Shown here: positions 14,532-24,647 of the stretch, one piece after another
Numbering within the stretch: position 1 is the first letter of the stretch
How the letters are laid out: each line of letters begins with the position of its first letter
Assembly (NCBI GenBank): GCA_958295645.1
Contig: OY282361.1
Location: forward strand, 1,950,501 to 2,014,500
Direction of reading: 5' to 3'
Source: Longimicrobiales bacterium
GTDB taxonomy: Bacteria > Gemmatimonadota > Gemmatimonadetes > Longimicrobiales > Gaopeijiaceae
DNA length: 64,000 nt
Notes under the pieces: generated by a model
What the model was told of the DNA's origin: nothing
What the model saw: the letters and a program-made list of their open reading frames with translations, nothing else
Database searches by the model: none
Position numbers and translations under genes: made by a program

Positions 14532-16772
14532 GTGCGCCGCCGCGGCGCAAGGGTTCCGGCCGGGATGGCGGCGGCCGCGGCCCTCGCGTTCCTCCTTCCC
14601 GCACAGTCCGCCAGGGCGCAGCGCTCGGATCCCGCCACGGATCCCGGCCAAGCCTCGCGGCCCTCCCTCGCAGCTCGCCGAGCGGCCGCGCCCGTCGTCC
14701 TCGACGGCCTCTTGGACGACCAGGACTGGGCCCTCGCCGACTCCACCGACGGCCTCTTCCACCAGTCCATCCCTCGACAGGGGGCCCCTTCGTCCGAGCG
14801 CACGGTGGTCCGCGTCCTCTACGACGACGAACACCTCTACGTGGGCGCCGTCATGTACGACCGGCATCCCGAAGCGCTGGTCTCGGCCGGCCTGGAGCAG
14901 GACTTCGCGACCCAGGACTCCGACATCTTCGGCATCGCCCTCGACACCTACCTGGATCGGCAGAACGCCTTCTTGTTCGCGGTCAACCCGGCTGGCGCGC
15001 TGTTCGACGCCCAGGCGTTCAACGACCAGCAGTCCGTGAATCGCGCCTGGGAGGGCGTGGTGCACGTGGCCACGTCGGTCGGGGCCGACGGCTGGATCGC
15101 GGAGATCGCCATCCCCTTCACCACGTTGCGCTTCCGCGAGACCAGCGGCGAGCAGAGTTGGGGCGTCAACTTCTCGCGCCGGATCCGGCGAATATCGGAG
15201 GATTCGAGCTGGGCGCCGCTGTCGCGCCAGTTCCGCGTGTACAAGATGTCGCGGGCGGGTTCGCTGACTTCGCTGCGCGGCTTGCGACAGGGCCGGAATC
15301 TCTGGGTGAAGCCGTACGCCAACGCGGTTCGGGAGGACGGCGCGGGAGCGGCCGAGCCGGGGGAACGGATCGAGGGCGGACTGGACCTCAAATGGGGCGT
15401 CACGCCGCAGCTCGCGTTGGACGTCACGCTGCTCACGGACTTCTCGCAGGTGGACGCGGACGAGCAGCAGATCAATCTCACGCGGTTTCCGCTCTTCTTC
15501 CCCGAGAAGCGGGACTTCTTCCTGGAGAACGAGGGCATATTCGCCTTCCAGGACTCGCGCGTGCGGAACTTCCGCACCGGTTCGGGTCCCCGGAACTTCA
15601 AGTTGTTCCACAGCCGGCGCGTCGGACTGTCGGCCGACCGCTATCCAGTGCCCATCGCGGCCGGGGCGCGGCTCACGGGCCGTCCGGGCGGATACGCGGT
15701 GGGACTGCTCAACGTGCAGACGCGGGACAGCGACGAGCTGCCCGGCGAGAACTTCACGGTAGTGCGGCTCAGGAAGAACGTCCTGGGCAGCAGCGACGTG
15801 GGCGCGATGTTCGTGAACCGGCAGGGGACGGGGGACGGGGCGGCGGGCGTCCGCAATCGCTCGTTCGGGGCGGACGGCAACTTTCGGCTGGCGGGCGGGC
15901 GAATGCTGGTCCACTCCTACTTCGCCGCGGCGGGCGAGGCGGACGCAAAGGGCGACCGGACCACGGCCCTTGCCGAGGTGGCCTGGCGCGATCCCCTGTG
16001 GGACGTCTCCGCGCTCGTCAAGACGGTGGGCGATGCCTTCGATCCGGGCGCCGGGTTCGTGGCCAGACGAGGCGTGCGGCAGGCGTTCCTGACGGTGGGC
16101 GCGCATCCCCAGGCCGCCTTCGGGGGCGTCAGGGAATTCAATCCCTACGTGGACGTCAACGTGTTCGCGAACCCGCAGTGGGAGATCGAGAGTCGCGAGG
16201 TGAAGCCGGGCCTGGACGTCGCGTTTCTGGACAGCGGGCTGTTGTCCTTCGAGTACTCGGCGCGCTTCGAGCGGCTCGCGAGCGCCGGCGTCGTCGCCGG
16301 AACGCAAGTGCCTGCGGGGGACTACGGATTCCGCACGTTGAGCGCCAGCTACAAGTCGGACTTGGGCAGGAAGGTCGGCGGCACCGTGTCCCTGGCCCGG
16401 GGCGGCTTCTTCGACGGGAGGCGGTCTTCGGCCTCCGCCGTCCTCGCCCTGCGCCCGTCTCCGCGCCTGTTCCTGGAGGGGACCGCCCAGCACAATCGTC
16501 TCACCTTGGGAGGCGCCAGCTTCGACGCCAACCTCTTCAGCGGTCGGCTACGCTACGGTCACGACACGCGCCTGTTCGCGAGCGCCTTCGTGCAGTACGA
16601 CCAGTCGGCCGGGCAGTTGCTCGCCAACGTGCGCCTGAACGTGATTCACGCGCCGCTCAGCGACGTCTTTCTCGTGTACTCGGAACAACGCCGCACCCGC
16701 CCCGCTTCCGGCGAGGCGCCGCTCGTCGCCCGCCGGATCACGCTGAAGGCGACGAAGCTGCTGGCGTTCTGA
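14532..16772 (+). CDS. CBM9-like domain plus DUF5916 outer-membrane barrel protein
   Basis: 746 residues from a GTG at 14532, giving a signal with basic VRRRGARV and cleavage after SARA. A later ATG at 14565 would remove the basic residues. Residues about 50-240 are the carbohydrate-binding family 9 sandwich (VVLDGLLDDQDW, VRVLYDDEHLYVGAVMYD, GWIAEIAIPFTTLRF). From about 265 comes the DUF5916 barrel, with DVTLLTDFSQVDADEQQINL, RFPLFFPEKRDFFLENEGIF and strands to the C-terminus. These proteins are probably TonB-independent outer-membrane proteins of unknown substrate, abundant in Gemmatimonadota and Acidobacteriota. The 3' end overlaps the convergent MFS gene by 35 bases. Confidence 0.88.
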   Translation: MRRRGARVPAGMAAAAALAFLLPAQSARAQRSDPATDPGQASRPSLAARRAAAPVVLDGLLDDQDWALADSTDGLFHQSIPRQGAPSSERTVVRVLYDDEHLYVGAVMYDRHPEALVSAGLEQDFATQDSDIFGIALDTYLDRQNAFLFAVNPAGALFDAQAFNDQQSVNRAWEGVVHVATSVGADGWIAEIAIPFTTLRFRETSGEQSWGVNFSRRIRRISEDSSWAPLSRQFRVYKMSRAGSLTSLRGLRQGRNLWVKPYANAVREDGAGAAEPGERIEGGLDLKWGVTPQLALDVTLLTDFSQVDADEQQINLTRFPLFFPEKRDFFLENEGIFAFQDSRVRNFRTGSGPRNFKLFHSRRVGLSADRYPVPIAAGARLTGRPGGYAVGLLNVQTRDSDELPGENFTVVRLRKNVLGSSDVGAMFVNRQGTGDGAAGVRNRSFGADGNFRLAGGRMLVHSYFAAAGEADAKGDRTTALAEVAWRDPLWDVSALVKTVGDAFDPGAGFVARRGVRQAFLTVGAHPQAAFGGVREFNPYVDVNVFANPQWEIESREVKPGLDVAFLDSGLLSFEYSARFERLASAGVVAGTQVPAGDYGFRTLSASYKSDLGRKVGGTVSLARGGFFDGRRSSASAVLALRPSPRLFLEGTAQHNRLTLGGASFDANLFSGRLRYGHDTRLFASAFVQYDQSAGQLLANVRLNVIHAPLSDVFLVYSEQRRTRPASGEAPLVARRITLKATKLLAF

Positions 16773-18015
16773 CCGCGTCGTTCGGCAGGCGGCGAAACAG
16801 CCGCACCAAGACGCCGAGCGCCGCGAGATACATCAGCGCGCCCAGGAGGAGGGGGGCGCCCGGAAGCTGCATCGGCGCTCGCTCCGAGGTGAAGTAGCTG
16901 AAGAGCCCGGAGGTGAAGAGGAGCGGCGCGAAGATGCCCGTGAGGCTCATGACGGACTGAAGCCCGCCCTGCACCTTTCCCTGTTCGCGCGACGGCACGG
17001 CTCCCGCCACCAGCCCTTGGATCGCGGGCCCCGCGACGCCGCCGATCGACCCGAGGACGATGAACGCCAGGAGCATCCACCCCTCCGTGGCCAGCCCGTA
17101 TCCCAGAAACGTCGCCACGGCCACCGTCAGTCCGGCCAGAATCGCGCGTCGCTCGCCCAGCAGCCGCACCGCGGGCTGAACCAGCTTCCCCTGGACCAGC
17201 GCCGCCATCACCCCCACCAGAGCGAGCGAAAGCCCGTTGGCCTGCTCGTCCCAGCCGAACTTGTGGCCCGTGTACAGCACCCACACCGTCTCGAGGCCGC
17301 GCTGCGCGAGCACGATGAACACGAAGGCCACCGCCAGCCCGCGCACCAGCGGGTACGATCGGATGGTCTTCAGGCTTCCGGCGGGATTGGCCTTCGCCCA
17401 GCGGAACTGGTCGCGATTCTCGGGGGAAAGCGACTCCGGGAGGACGAAGAATCCGTAGAGCCAGTTGACCAGGGCGAGGCCGGCGGCCACGAAGAACGGG
17501 AGCCGGAGGCTGATGCCGCCCAGCAGGCCTCCCAAGGCGGGTCCGAAGATGAAGCCCAGGCCGAAGGCGGCCCCGATCAGGCCGTAGTTCTTGGCCCGGT
17601 TCTCCGGACGCGATATGTCCGCGACGTACGCGTGCGCGGTGGTGATGCTCGCCCCCATGACGCCTGCGAGCAGCCGGCCCGCGAAGAGCCAGCCGATGGT
17701 CGGGGCGAGTCCCATGACGACGTAGTCGGCGCCGAGCCCGAAGAGCGCCGCCAAGATGACCGGGCGGCGTCCGACCCGGTCCGACACCGCTCCCAGCAGC
17801 GGCGCGAACAAGAACTGGGCGGCGCCGTAGGAGGCGGCCAGCAACCCGAACCACCGGCCTGCCGCAGCCGTGCTTCCCCCAGCGAACTCCTTGATGAGCT
17901 CGGGCAGGATGGGGATGATGATCCCGATTCCCAGCACGTCGATGAAGACCGCGACGAGAATGAAGATCATGGCCGCGGGGCGGTGTTCGGGCCGCGAGGC
18001 GGCGGGCTTGGTCAC
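16738..18015 (-). CDS. MFS transporter, TetA-like (DHA1) drug/H+ antiporter
   Basis: 425 residues with twelve spans. Family marks: [18 protein letters not shown] in span 1, the A-motif [14 protein letters not shown] between spans 2 and 3, and [10 protein letters not shown] in span 5 (motif C). These place it with TCR/Tet-type antiporters that expel tetracycline or other small molecules. Specificity is not readable. The start is uncertain: GTG at 18015 (used here) or the ATG at 17970, which begins directly at span 1. No TetR regulator is adjacent, so there is no sign of a classical resistance cassette. Confidence 0.88.
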   Translation of the reverse strand: MTKPAASRPEHRPAAMIFILVAVFIDVLGIGIIIPILPELIKEFAGGSTAAAGRWFGLLAASYGAAQFLFAPLLGAVSDRVGRRPVILAALFGLGADYVVMGLAPTIGWLFAGRLLAGVMGASITTAHAYVADISRPENRAKNYGLIGAAFGLGFIFGPALGGLLGGISLRLPFFVAAGLALVNWLYGFFVLPESLSPENRDQFRWAKANPAGSLKTIRSYPLVRGLAVAFVFIVLAQRGLETVWVLYTGHKFGWDEQANGLSLALVGVMAALVQGKLVQPAVRLLGERRAILAGLTVAVATFLGYGLATEGWMLLAFIVLGSIGGVAGPAIQGLVAGAVPSREQGKVQGGLQSVMSLTGIFAPLLFTSGLFSYFTSERAPMQLPGAPLLLGALMYLAALGVLVRLFRRLPNDAVRTPAASSPSA

Positions 18016-18118
18016 GTTGGGTCTGTGGGCGCGAGAGGTCCGGGCACCGCGGCGTGGCGGGCCGCCTTGGGGAGGCGGGCGGAGAGGACGGTCACGGAAG
18101 GGAGGGCGGCGCGGCGGG

Positions 18119-21100
18119 CTAGCAGTTCGAGGCCGGTCGGCCCAGGCGCCATGTTTGGACCACCGAGCGGGCCGCGGCGAGCAGGAGCCGCCCGGCGACG
18201 TCGCCGAAGTGGTGGGGGAAGCGCTCCTCCAGGCGGGCCGGCAGGGCGCAGGGGTCGGCGTTCGGGGCGGCAAGCCAGGCGGCCGCTTGGCCGATCATGC
18301 GGCGGGCCGTCGCCGGATCGGCTACGCCGGCCAAGCCTTCTTCGGGAGCGCGAGCGGCAGCGGCCTGCGAAGCCAGTGCGGCCAAGGCGGCCCGGTCGCC
18401 CAGTGCGTACAGGGCCAGGACGGCCGACAGGTCTTCGCGGTTCGGCTCCCCATCTTGGGAGACGGCGGGGCTGGCGTCCAGGACGGCTTGGAAGACGCGG
18501 CGGGCGGCCGCGACGGCCTGGGAGGCGGGGTCCGGTGCGGCCGAGCCGGGCCGGCCTCCGGCGGTGAAAGCGCCGCGGAACAGGGCCACCACGCGCTCCT
18601 CGGGATCGTAGGGACGGCCCTGGCCCAGGCGCTCGGGCCAGGCCAACGCGCTGTCGGTGTGCGCGAGGGCTCGGTCGCCTTCCCCCGCCTCCGCGTCTTC
18701 CATCGCCGCCAACATGTGAGCTGCGACGAAGATCTGGTGGCTCTCGCGCGAGTTCTCCGACGGGAGCGCCTGCACCTGCTCCAAGACGTCGAGCGCTTCG
18801 TGCGAAGGTTCGCCCGACATCGCCAGACCGCGCGCGTGAAGCAAGTCGAACTCGTAGTCTCCCGGAAACGCTCTTCGCGCCTCGGCCGACCGCTCCAGCG
18901 CGCGTGGCCAGTCCGCCCGGCTCTGGTCGTGGCGAATCTGGGCGATCCGCAGGACTCGGCTGGCCGGGTCCAGCTCCACGGCCCGGGCCAAGTCCGCTTC
19001 GGGGTCGCGGCCACGCAGCCGCTGGAGAAACAATCCCCGGGCCGCGTAGGCGGGTCCGTAACCGGGTTCCTCTCCCAACGACTCGAAGGCCGCGGCCGCC
19101 TCTTCCTCCCTGTTCAGGGCCCACAAGTCGAGCGCCAGGAGGTAGCGCCACGTCCAGTGGTCGTTCCGCTCGGTCGCCCAGCGCAGCACGGGCAGCGTCT
19201 CCACGCGAAACGGAAAGGCGAAGGCCGGGTCGCCGGGTTCCTCCAGCAACGAGGGATCGTCGGCCAGGAATGCCCGCCAAGCGCGAATCACGGGACTGTC
19301 GCGGCGGCGGCTCGCCATCTCCAAGAGCCGGGAGGCGTCGTCGGAGAGTCCCAGCCCAGCGTACCCGGCCGCCAGCTCGAGGAGCGACTGGTCGGGGTAC
19401 TCGCTGCGCAGCGCCTCCTCCAGCTTGCGTCCCGCACCGGAGTCCGACTCCGCCAAGTGCTCCTCCGCCAACACGAAATGGTGCAGCGGATCGATCTCGA
19501 GGAGGGCGCTGCGAGCCCGGTTCGCCGCGTCCGTGTCGCCCAGGAGCCGTCCGCTCACGGCCAGCGCCTGCAGGGCCGGAATGTTGCGGCGGTCGAAGTC
19601 GAGCGCGAGCTGGGCGTACCGGCTCGCTTCCTCCAAATGGCCTTCGGCGACGGCGATCTGGGCCAAGTTGACGTAGGAGGCCGACCGGTATGCGACCGAA
19701 CGCGCGGCCCACCCGAAGGCGTCGCGGGCGTCGGGCGTCCGGCCAGCGGCTCGGTGAAGCGATCCTGCCAAGAAGTTCGTCCGGGCGTCGTACGTGTCGA
19801 GCTGGAGGGCGCGCGAGACGTGTTCCAGGCCCTCCTCGTAGCGGGCGGAGCGCAGGGCCAGCTCCGCCAAGCCCAACAGCGCCTCGCGGTTCCACGGCTC
19901 CTCTTCGAGCGCTGCCTCGAACGCAGGGCGCGCTTGTCCGTAGCGGCGGGCCAGCGAGAGCTGCCGGCCCTCGAAGGTCTTGCGGTCCGCCTCCGGAACG
20001 GCCGCCCACGCGGCGGGATCGGTCTTGAAGGGACGCGAGAGGATGCGGTCGCCGGGGTCCGAGTCGTAGTCCAGTCCGAGCCGGCCCAAGCGCACGCGAA
20101 ACGGCTGGTTCGGAGGGATGCCGAACTCGGCGTGGAACGGCTCCAGGGCCGCCAAGCGAACGGGCTGCGCGGCGATCCGTCGGCCGCCGGTCCACACCTC
20201 GAGGGTGTCGGCGACGGTCCCGAAAGCGTTGACCGCCACGTGCAGACGGCTCTCTGTTGCGCCCGGGTCTGCGCCCGGATCCTCGCCCGCGCCCGTTTCG
20301 ACCCGCACGTGCATGGCGCCTTCCCGCGAGGCGTCGGACAATCCGCCGATGCCCCGCAACGGGAACCACGTCTCGGCCCAGCGGCTCGACGAGACCGGGT
20401 CGAAGCCGGCTTGGGCGACGGGGTTCGCGTGATCCCCAGGCGAGTACTGCACCAACAGGCGTCCGGCCTGAAACTCCACGTACTGGCCGTCGGAATCGGT
20501 CAGCAGCTCCTCCCAGACGCCTCCCTCCCTGGAAAGCGCCCACAGCCACATTTTCTGGCCCGGCATGTCCTCGTAGCGGGCCCAGTGTCCCCAGCCCCAG
20601 TCCTCGTCGCGATAGTAGCCGCCGAAGAAGTCGTTCAGCTCGCCCACCACGTGGTAGGACTTGTGGCCCCCGAAGGCGTTCTCGCTGTACGAGGCCAAGC
20701 GGCGGCCGGCCGAGTCCACGGGCCACGGCCGCTCGCGCCCCGAGTGCTCCAGGTACGACCGCCCAGGCACGAACAGCTCCAGGTCTTCGCGGGCGAAGGC
20801 CGCGGCGGTCATCCAGTTGTAGTAGGGCTGCTCCAGGGACGTGGGGTTGTACCAAAGCGCCCGGGTCTCGAAGTAGGCGCGGTCCGGAGGAAGACGAATC
20901 TCCACGCGCCAGTGCGTGCGCGAGGGCAGGTCCATGGCGCCGACGAAGACGCTTGCGCTCCCGTCCTCGTCTTCGCGAACGGCGTAGTCCACGGGAGTGG
21001 CCGTGGCCGGCGTGTGTCCGATGACGCCGAAGTTGAACTCGATTCCGCCCGAGGTCCACGGCCCCCGCAACGCGATGTTGCGAAACTTCATCACTTCGTT

Positions 21101-21472
21101 CCGGTAGACGAACTCGTGGCCGGTTTCCTTCACCAACGCGCCCCACACCTTGCCGCCCACTTCCGGAAGAACGAAGACCTGGATCAGGTCGTTCTCCAGC
21201 ACGACGACCTTCCACTCCCGGGGCTCGGGGGCGACGGAGTAGCCTTCGAACGTGTGATAGGGGTAGAGGCGCGGGTCGCGGACCAGCACGGGCACCGGGT
21301 TGGGGTCGTAGAAGGGATACGTGTCCAGCACGCGGACTTCTTCGCGAACCGTGGCCCGGGAGGAACTCTGGGCCGCGGCCGCGGCGGACGCCCCCGCAAG
21401 CGCCAGGGCCAGCAGGGCCGGCAGGAGAAGCGAAGGCGCACAGCGGCGGCCCATGTCTGCGAGCGATCTCAT
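18119..21472 (-). CDS. DUF5107 domain protein with long TPR array, exported
   Basis: 1117 residues. A signal peptide (about 1-34, ending in AAAAQ) is followed by a beta-rich DUF5107 domain to about 350: YPFYDPNPVPVL, a VLPEVGGKVWGALVKETG segment, IEFNFGVIGHTP and DEDWGWGHWARYEDMPGQKM. A linker domain leads to repeated tetratricopeptide motifs from about 520 to 1000 (for example WNREALLGLAELALRSARYE). DUF5107 resembles galactose-mutarotase-like folds and is found next to glycoside hydrolases in other genomes. A sugar-binding or polysaccharide-handling role is plausible but unproved. Divergent from the PQQ-type dehydrogenase at 21662 across 189 bases. Confidence 0.85.
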   Translation of the reverse strand: MRSLADMGRRCAPSLLLPALLALALAGASAAAAAQSSSRATVREEVRVLDTYPFYDPNPVPVLVRDPRLYPYHTFEGYSVAPEPREWKVVVLENDLIQVFVLPEVGGKVWGALVKETGHEFVYRNEVMKFRNIALRGPWTSGGIEFNFGVIGHTPATATPVDYAVREDEDGSASVFVGAMDLPSRTHWRVEIRLPPDRAYFETRALWYNPTSLEQPYYNWMTAAAFAREDLELFVPGRSYLEHSGRERPWPVDSAGRRLASYSENAFGGHKSYHVVGELNDFFGGYYRDEDWGWGHWARYEDMPGQKMWLWALSREGGVWEELLTDSDGQYVEFQAGRLLVQYSPGDHANPVAQAGFDPVSSSRWAETWFPLRGIGGLSDASREGAMHVRVETGAGEDPGADPGATESRLHVAVNAFGTVADTLEVWTGGRRIAAQPVRLAALEPFHAEFGIPPNQPFRVRLGRLGLDYDSDPGDRILSRPFKTDPAAWAAVPEADRKTFEGRQLSLARRYGQARPAFEAALEEEPWNREALLGLAELALRSARYEEGLEHVSRALQLDTYDARTNFLAGSLHRAAGRTPDARDAFGWAARSVAYRSASYVNLAQIAVAEGHLEEASRYAQLALDFDRRNIPALQALAVSGRLLGDTDAANRARSALLEIDPLHHFVLAEEHLAESDSGAGRKLEEALRSEYPDQSLLELAAGYAGLGLSDDASRLLEMASRRRDSPVIRAWRAFLADDPSLLEEPGDPAFAFPFRVETLPVLRWATERNDHWTWRYLLALDLWALNREEEAAAAFESLGEEPGYGPAYAARGLFLQRLRGRDPEADLARAVELDPASRVLRIAQIRHDQSRADWPRALERSAEARRAFPGDYEFDLLHARGLAMSGEPSHEALDVLEQVQALPSENSRESHQIFVAAHMLAAMEDAEAGEGDRALAHTDSALAWPERLGQGRPYDPEERVVALFRGAFTAGGRPGSAAPDPASQAVAAARRVFQAVLDASPAVSQDGEPNREDLSAVLALYALGDRAALAALASQAAAARAPEEGLAGVADPATARRMIGQAAAWLAAPNADPCALPARLEERFPHHFGDVAGRLLLAAARSVVQTWRLGRPASNC

Positions 21473-21661
21473 GCGAATCAGCGTAGCCGAGCGCCGTCCC
21501 GGGCCGCAAGACAGGAGGCGGCTCGCCCTCGGCAGGCTGGACGAAACGCGGCGATGGACGTAGGATTCGGCGTCGTCCCGCGGCAGCAGGGGTCGCGTGC
21601 GTCGCGGCCGCGCGGGGACTCCCGCAGGCTCTCCATCCAATCGTCTCGAAGTGATCGAAAT

Positions 21662-22828
21662 ATGCATCGCATTCTTCGCACCCTCGCTCTGCCGGCCGGC
21701 CTCCTGGTCGCCGGAATTCCCACCAGCGCCCAGCCCCAGACGGGCGAAGTCGGGCAGTCGGCCCATCACGACTACCGCGTGGTCACCGTCGCCGAAGGAC
21801 TGGTCCATCCTTGGTCCATCGCCTTCCTGCCCGATGGCGACATGCTGGTGACGGAGCGGCCGGGACGCCTCCGTGTGATTCGGGACGGACAGTTGCTTCC
21901 CGATCCCGTCGCTGGAGTCCCCGAGGTGCTGGCCGCCGGCCAGGGCGGCCTGATGGAGGTCGCGCCCCACCCGGATTTCGCCTCGAACCGCCTCATCTAC
22001 ATCAGCTACTCCAAGCCGCTCGGCGAAGCGAGACGGGCCACGACCGCCGTCGTGCGCGGCACCTTCGAGAACGACCGCTTCACGCTGACCGACGAGATCT
22101 TCGAAGCCGTTTCGCGGGGCGCCGGCCACTACGGCTGCAAACTCGCCTTCGACGCCGACGGCTACCTCTTCCTCACGGTGGGCGACCGGCAGGCGCCCCC
22201 GCGCGGCAACCTCCACGCTCATCCAGCCCAGGACGTCTCCAACCACCACGGCGTCGTGGTGCGGCTGCACGACGACGGCCGCGTTCCCGAAGACAATCCC
22301 TTCGTGGGACAGGAAGGCGCCCGGCCCGAGATTTGGAGCTACGGACACCGCAACCCCCAAGGGCTCGCCATCCACCCCGAGACCGGCGCCGTCTGGATCA
22401 CCGAGCACGGCCCCCAGGGCGGCGACGAAGTCAACGTCGCCGAGGCCGGCAAGAACTACGGCTGGCCCGTGATCGGCTATGGCGTGAACTACCGGAGCGG
22501 CACCGCCATTCACGCCTCCACGCACGCCGAAGGCATGGAGCAACCCGTCCATCTCTGGGTGCCCTCCATCGGCACGTCGGGACTCGCCTTCTACACCGCC
22601 GACCAGTTCCCGCAGTGGCGCGGCGACCTGTTCGCCGGCGGCCTCTCCGGCCAGCGCATCGACCGCCTGACCCTGGACGGCGCCCGAGTCGTCGCCTCCG
22701 AGACCGTCTTGCGCGACCTAGGACGCGTCCGCGACGTGCGCCAAGGCCCCGACGGCTTCATCTACGTGGCCATCGACGACCGCCGAGGCGGCGAGACCCG
22801 GATCGTGAGGCTGGAGCCGACGGGGTAG
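21662..22828 (+). CDS. PQQ-dependent aldose sugar dehydrogenase-like protein
   Basis: 388 residues. A signal of about 23 residues ends in TSAQ. A six-bladed propeller of the soluble glucose dehydrogenase/YliI type follows: LVHPWSIAFLPDGDMLVTER, VAPHPDF, a GAGHYGCKLAFDADGYLFL stretch with the catalytic His/Gly region, SYGHRNPQGLAIHPETGAVW, EHGPQGGDEVN and GLAFYTADQFP. Homologues oxidise aldoses with PQQ and pass electrons to a periplasmic acceptor. PQQ synthesis genes are not in the window. The gene ends 59 bases before the convergent DUF3226 gene. Confidence 0.9.
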   Translation: MHRILRTLALPAGLLVAGIPTSAQPQTGEVGQSAHHDYRVVTVAEGLVHPWSIAFLPDGDMLVTERPGRLRVIRDGQLLPDPVAGVPEVLAAGQGGLMEVAPHPDFASNRLIYISYSKPLGEARRATTAVVRGTFENDRFTLTDEIFEAVSRGAGHYGCKLAFDADGYLFLTVGDRQAPPRGNLHAHPAQDVSNHHGVVVRLHDDGRVPEDNPFVGQEGARPEIWSYGHRNPQGLAIHPETGAVWITEHGPQGGDEVNVAEAGKNYGWPVIGYGVNYRSGTAIHASTHAEGMEQPVHLWVPSIGTSGLAFYTADQFPQWRGDLFAGGLSGQRIDRLTLDGARVVASETVLRDLGRVRDVRQGPDGFIYVAIDDRRGGETRIVRLEPTG

Positions 22829-22887
22829 GGGGCACGTGTCGGGGCAGGCTGTCCGCCGGCACGACACCGAGTATCGTCTGCCTCCGG

Positions 22888-23544
22888 TCAGGGCAGGTAC
22901 AGCCTCCGAAACCAGTCTACAAAGCCCCGCGCCGCCGGGCTGTCGCGTCCGAAGTAGCGTGCGTGGATAGCCAGCCCGTACGGCAAACCCGGTTTTTCTT
23001 GCCAAGCGAGCCACGCGTGGATCACGGCTTTCGGCGTGCTCTGTTCCGGGAAGCCTGCACCTAGCTCCTTCGCCCGGGCGGTGGCCTTCTGGGCCAGCAC
23101 GAACAGGCGGTCGCCACCATCGACGAGATCGGCCAGGAAGTCTTCCAGGATCCCGCTTCGCCGGTTGTCGGGCATGAGCCACACGCCGACGCGGGCGGCA
23201 TACTCGCTGGACGTGCCGATGAAGCCTTCGAAGGGGATCTGTGCCGGGGTGGCGACTCCCACGCGACAAAGGCGGGACGCGACGGCTCTCCATCGGTCCT
23301 GGGGGCGGTCGTTGGCGTCCAGCACGAAGCCCGCCGAGCGGTTTGTGCTACTCATGACCGCCTCCTCCATGCTGGCGAGAAGATCGTCCTTCCCTTCACC
23401 CGGCGGCCTCGGCAACGGTAGCGGCGGCGGCGGGTCTTTGCGGTCGTAGCCGAGACCGTGCCGACCGAGTAGCCGCCGTATTACGTGCTCGTCATCTTTC
23501 CCTTCAACATGCAGGATGGACCGCCGCCTCTCGGCACCCGTCAT
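22888..23544 (-). CDS. DUF3226/Toprim-like protein of a three-gene ATPase module
   Basis: 218 residues. The ATG at 23544 overlaps the ATPase stop as ATGA. The fold reads as Toprim-like: an N-terminal strand with ILHVEGKDDEHVI (Glu14 being the metal-binding acid) and a second strand GFVLDANDRPQDRW with Asp76 and Asp79. Residues about 120-215 hold GTSSEYAARVGVWLMPDN and PKAVIHAWLAWQEKPGLPYG, both usual in DUF3226. Toprim partners of OLD/PARIS-type ATPases act as nucleases or effectors. Here the effector role is inferred from the overlap with the ATPase and the fold. Confidence 0.78.
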   Translation of the reverse strand: MTGAERRRSILHVEGKDDEHVIRRLLGRHGLGYDRKDPPPPLPLPRPPGEGKDDLLASMEEAVMSSTNRSAGFVLDANDRPQDRWRAVASRLCRVGVATPAQIPFEGFIGTSSEYAARVGVWLMPDNRRSGILEDFLADLVDGGDRLFVLAQKATARAKELGAGFPEQSTPKAVIHAWLAWQEKPGLPYGLAIHARYFGRDSPAARGFVDWFRRLYLP

Positions 23545-24614
23545 CGAAGTTCGATGTTGTGGTCTATCGCTCTCTTGACGGCGGCACCATCGAAGCCGAC
23601 CGCGTGCGGCAGGGCGCGTTCGATCTTCTGAACCGAGATTTCCTGCGCAAGATCGGGGCGGGAGTCCACGAGGGATGCGAGGGCACGCAGGCAGTCCTGG
23701 CTGTGCGTCGTCGCAAAGACCTGGATGTCGGTCCTTACCGCGCTCTCGACCACGAAGCGCCACATGTCCTCGAGGACGGTCCAGTGAAGTCCCGTGTCGA
23801 TCTCGTCGATCAGCGAGACGCCCGTGGCGCGCCGGGGCAACGACAACGCCATGGCCAAGAGACGGCGGGTACCGTCGCCGTGGCTGCCGATGGGTATCCG
23901 CGGCGTGCCGACCCCAAACCCCAGCACGATGTCTCCGCGCTTGCTGTCCGAACTCAAGAAGAAGACCGATTCCAAGTCGTGCTCTACGACCTTCATCGCC
24001 TCGATCACGTCGAGTTCACGGCCGTCCTCCACTGCCTCGTCCCACATTCGGCGCATTGTCTTGACATCGAGCGAAGCTGCCGTCACAAGGCCGACTGCCG
24101 TCGAAGGCCTTGCGTCGAACCCCGCTCTGCGCACCCATCGCGGATTGGCCTCCACCAAGCCGTCGTCCGAGGCGGGCAGAACAATAACCCGCCCTGCGCC
24201 CGCCACCTTGATATGCAGCGCCATCGCCTTGTCGTCGCCGGATTCGGCTGGGAAGCGCCGCACGCCCGAATCGCCGAACTCTGCAACAGTGGCCTCGACC
24301 TCTTCGCCATTGCCCGAAGCGATGCTGAAACGGGCTCCGGGCCCAAAGTCGTGCCCGCGAAAGAAATGGGAAAACGACATCAAGACACGCGGATGTATCC
24401 CGTCCCGGCGATAGTGGGAACCGTCTTCGCCTCGCTGGTCCGCCAACTGCTTGAACGCCCCAGGATGGCCCCTCGACGCCAAGATATGGACCGCCTCCAA
24501 GATCGAAGTCTTGCCGCAGTTGTTCTCGCCCACGAGCAAATTGACGCGAGACAAGCCCGTCAACTCGTACGACTCGAAGCTGCGATAGTTCGTCAGCGCG
24601 ACGTCATTAAGCAT
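23541..24614 (-). CDS. AAA_21/OLD-like ABC-class ATPase
   Basis: 357 residues. The N-terminus LNDVALTNYRSFESYEL is the classic start of RecF/OLD-like ATPases. Walker A is GENNCGKTS at 29-37. A signature-like GSHGDGTRRLLAMAL sits near 244-256, Walker B is VSLIDEIDTGL at about 266-276, and the switch His is in ATTHSQDCL near 304. It resembles the sensor ATPases of split OLD and PARIS-type defence pairs. It is 33 bases downstream of the TPR gene and overlaps the Toprim-like gene by ATGA, so the three are one operon. Confidence 0.85.
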   Translation of the reverse strand: MLNDVALTNYRSFESYELTGLSRVNLLVGENNCGKTSILEAVHILASRGHPGAFKQLADQRGEDGSHYRRDGIHPRVLMSFSHFFRGHDFGPGARFSIASGNGEEVEATVAEFGDSGVRRFPAESGDDKAMALHIKVAGAGRVIVLPASDDGLVEANPRWVRRAGFDARPSTAVGLVTAASLDVKTMRRMWDEAVEDGRELDVIEAMKVVEHDLESVFFLSSDSKRGDIVLGFGVGTPRIPIGSHGDGTRRLLAMALSLPRRATGVSLIDEIDTGLHWTVLEDMWRFVVESAVRTDIQVFATTHSQDCLRALASLVDSRPDLAQEISVQKIERALPHAVGFDGAAVKRAIDHNIELR

Positions 24615-24647
24615 GGTACGCCCCTCCTCCGTAGTCTCCGAACGTCG

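Noticed and set aside
16738..18015. Acquired tetracycline-resistance gene
   Set aside because: It is a TetA-like MFS protein, but there is no TetR, no mobile element and no composition change, so an ordinary chromosomal efflux pump is more likely.
17870..22828. 1652-codon plus-strand frame covering the DUF5107 gene antisense
   Set aside because: Only its last 388 codons are a real gene (PQQ-type dehydrogenase from 21662). The rest is antisense shadow of the TPR protein.
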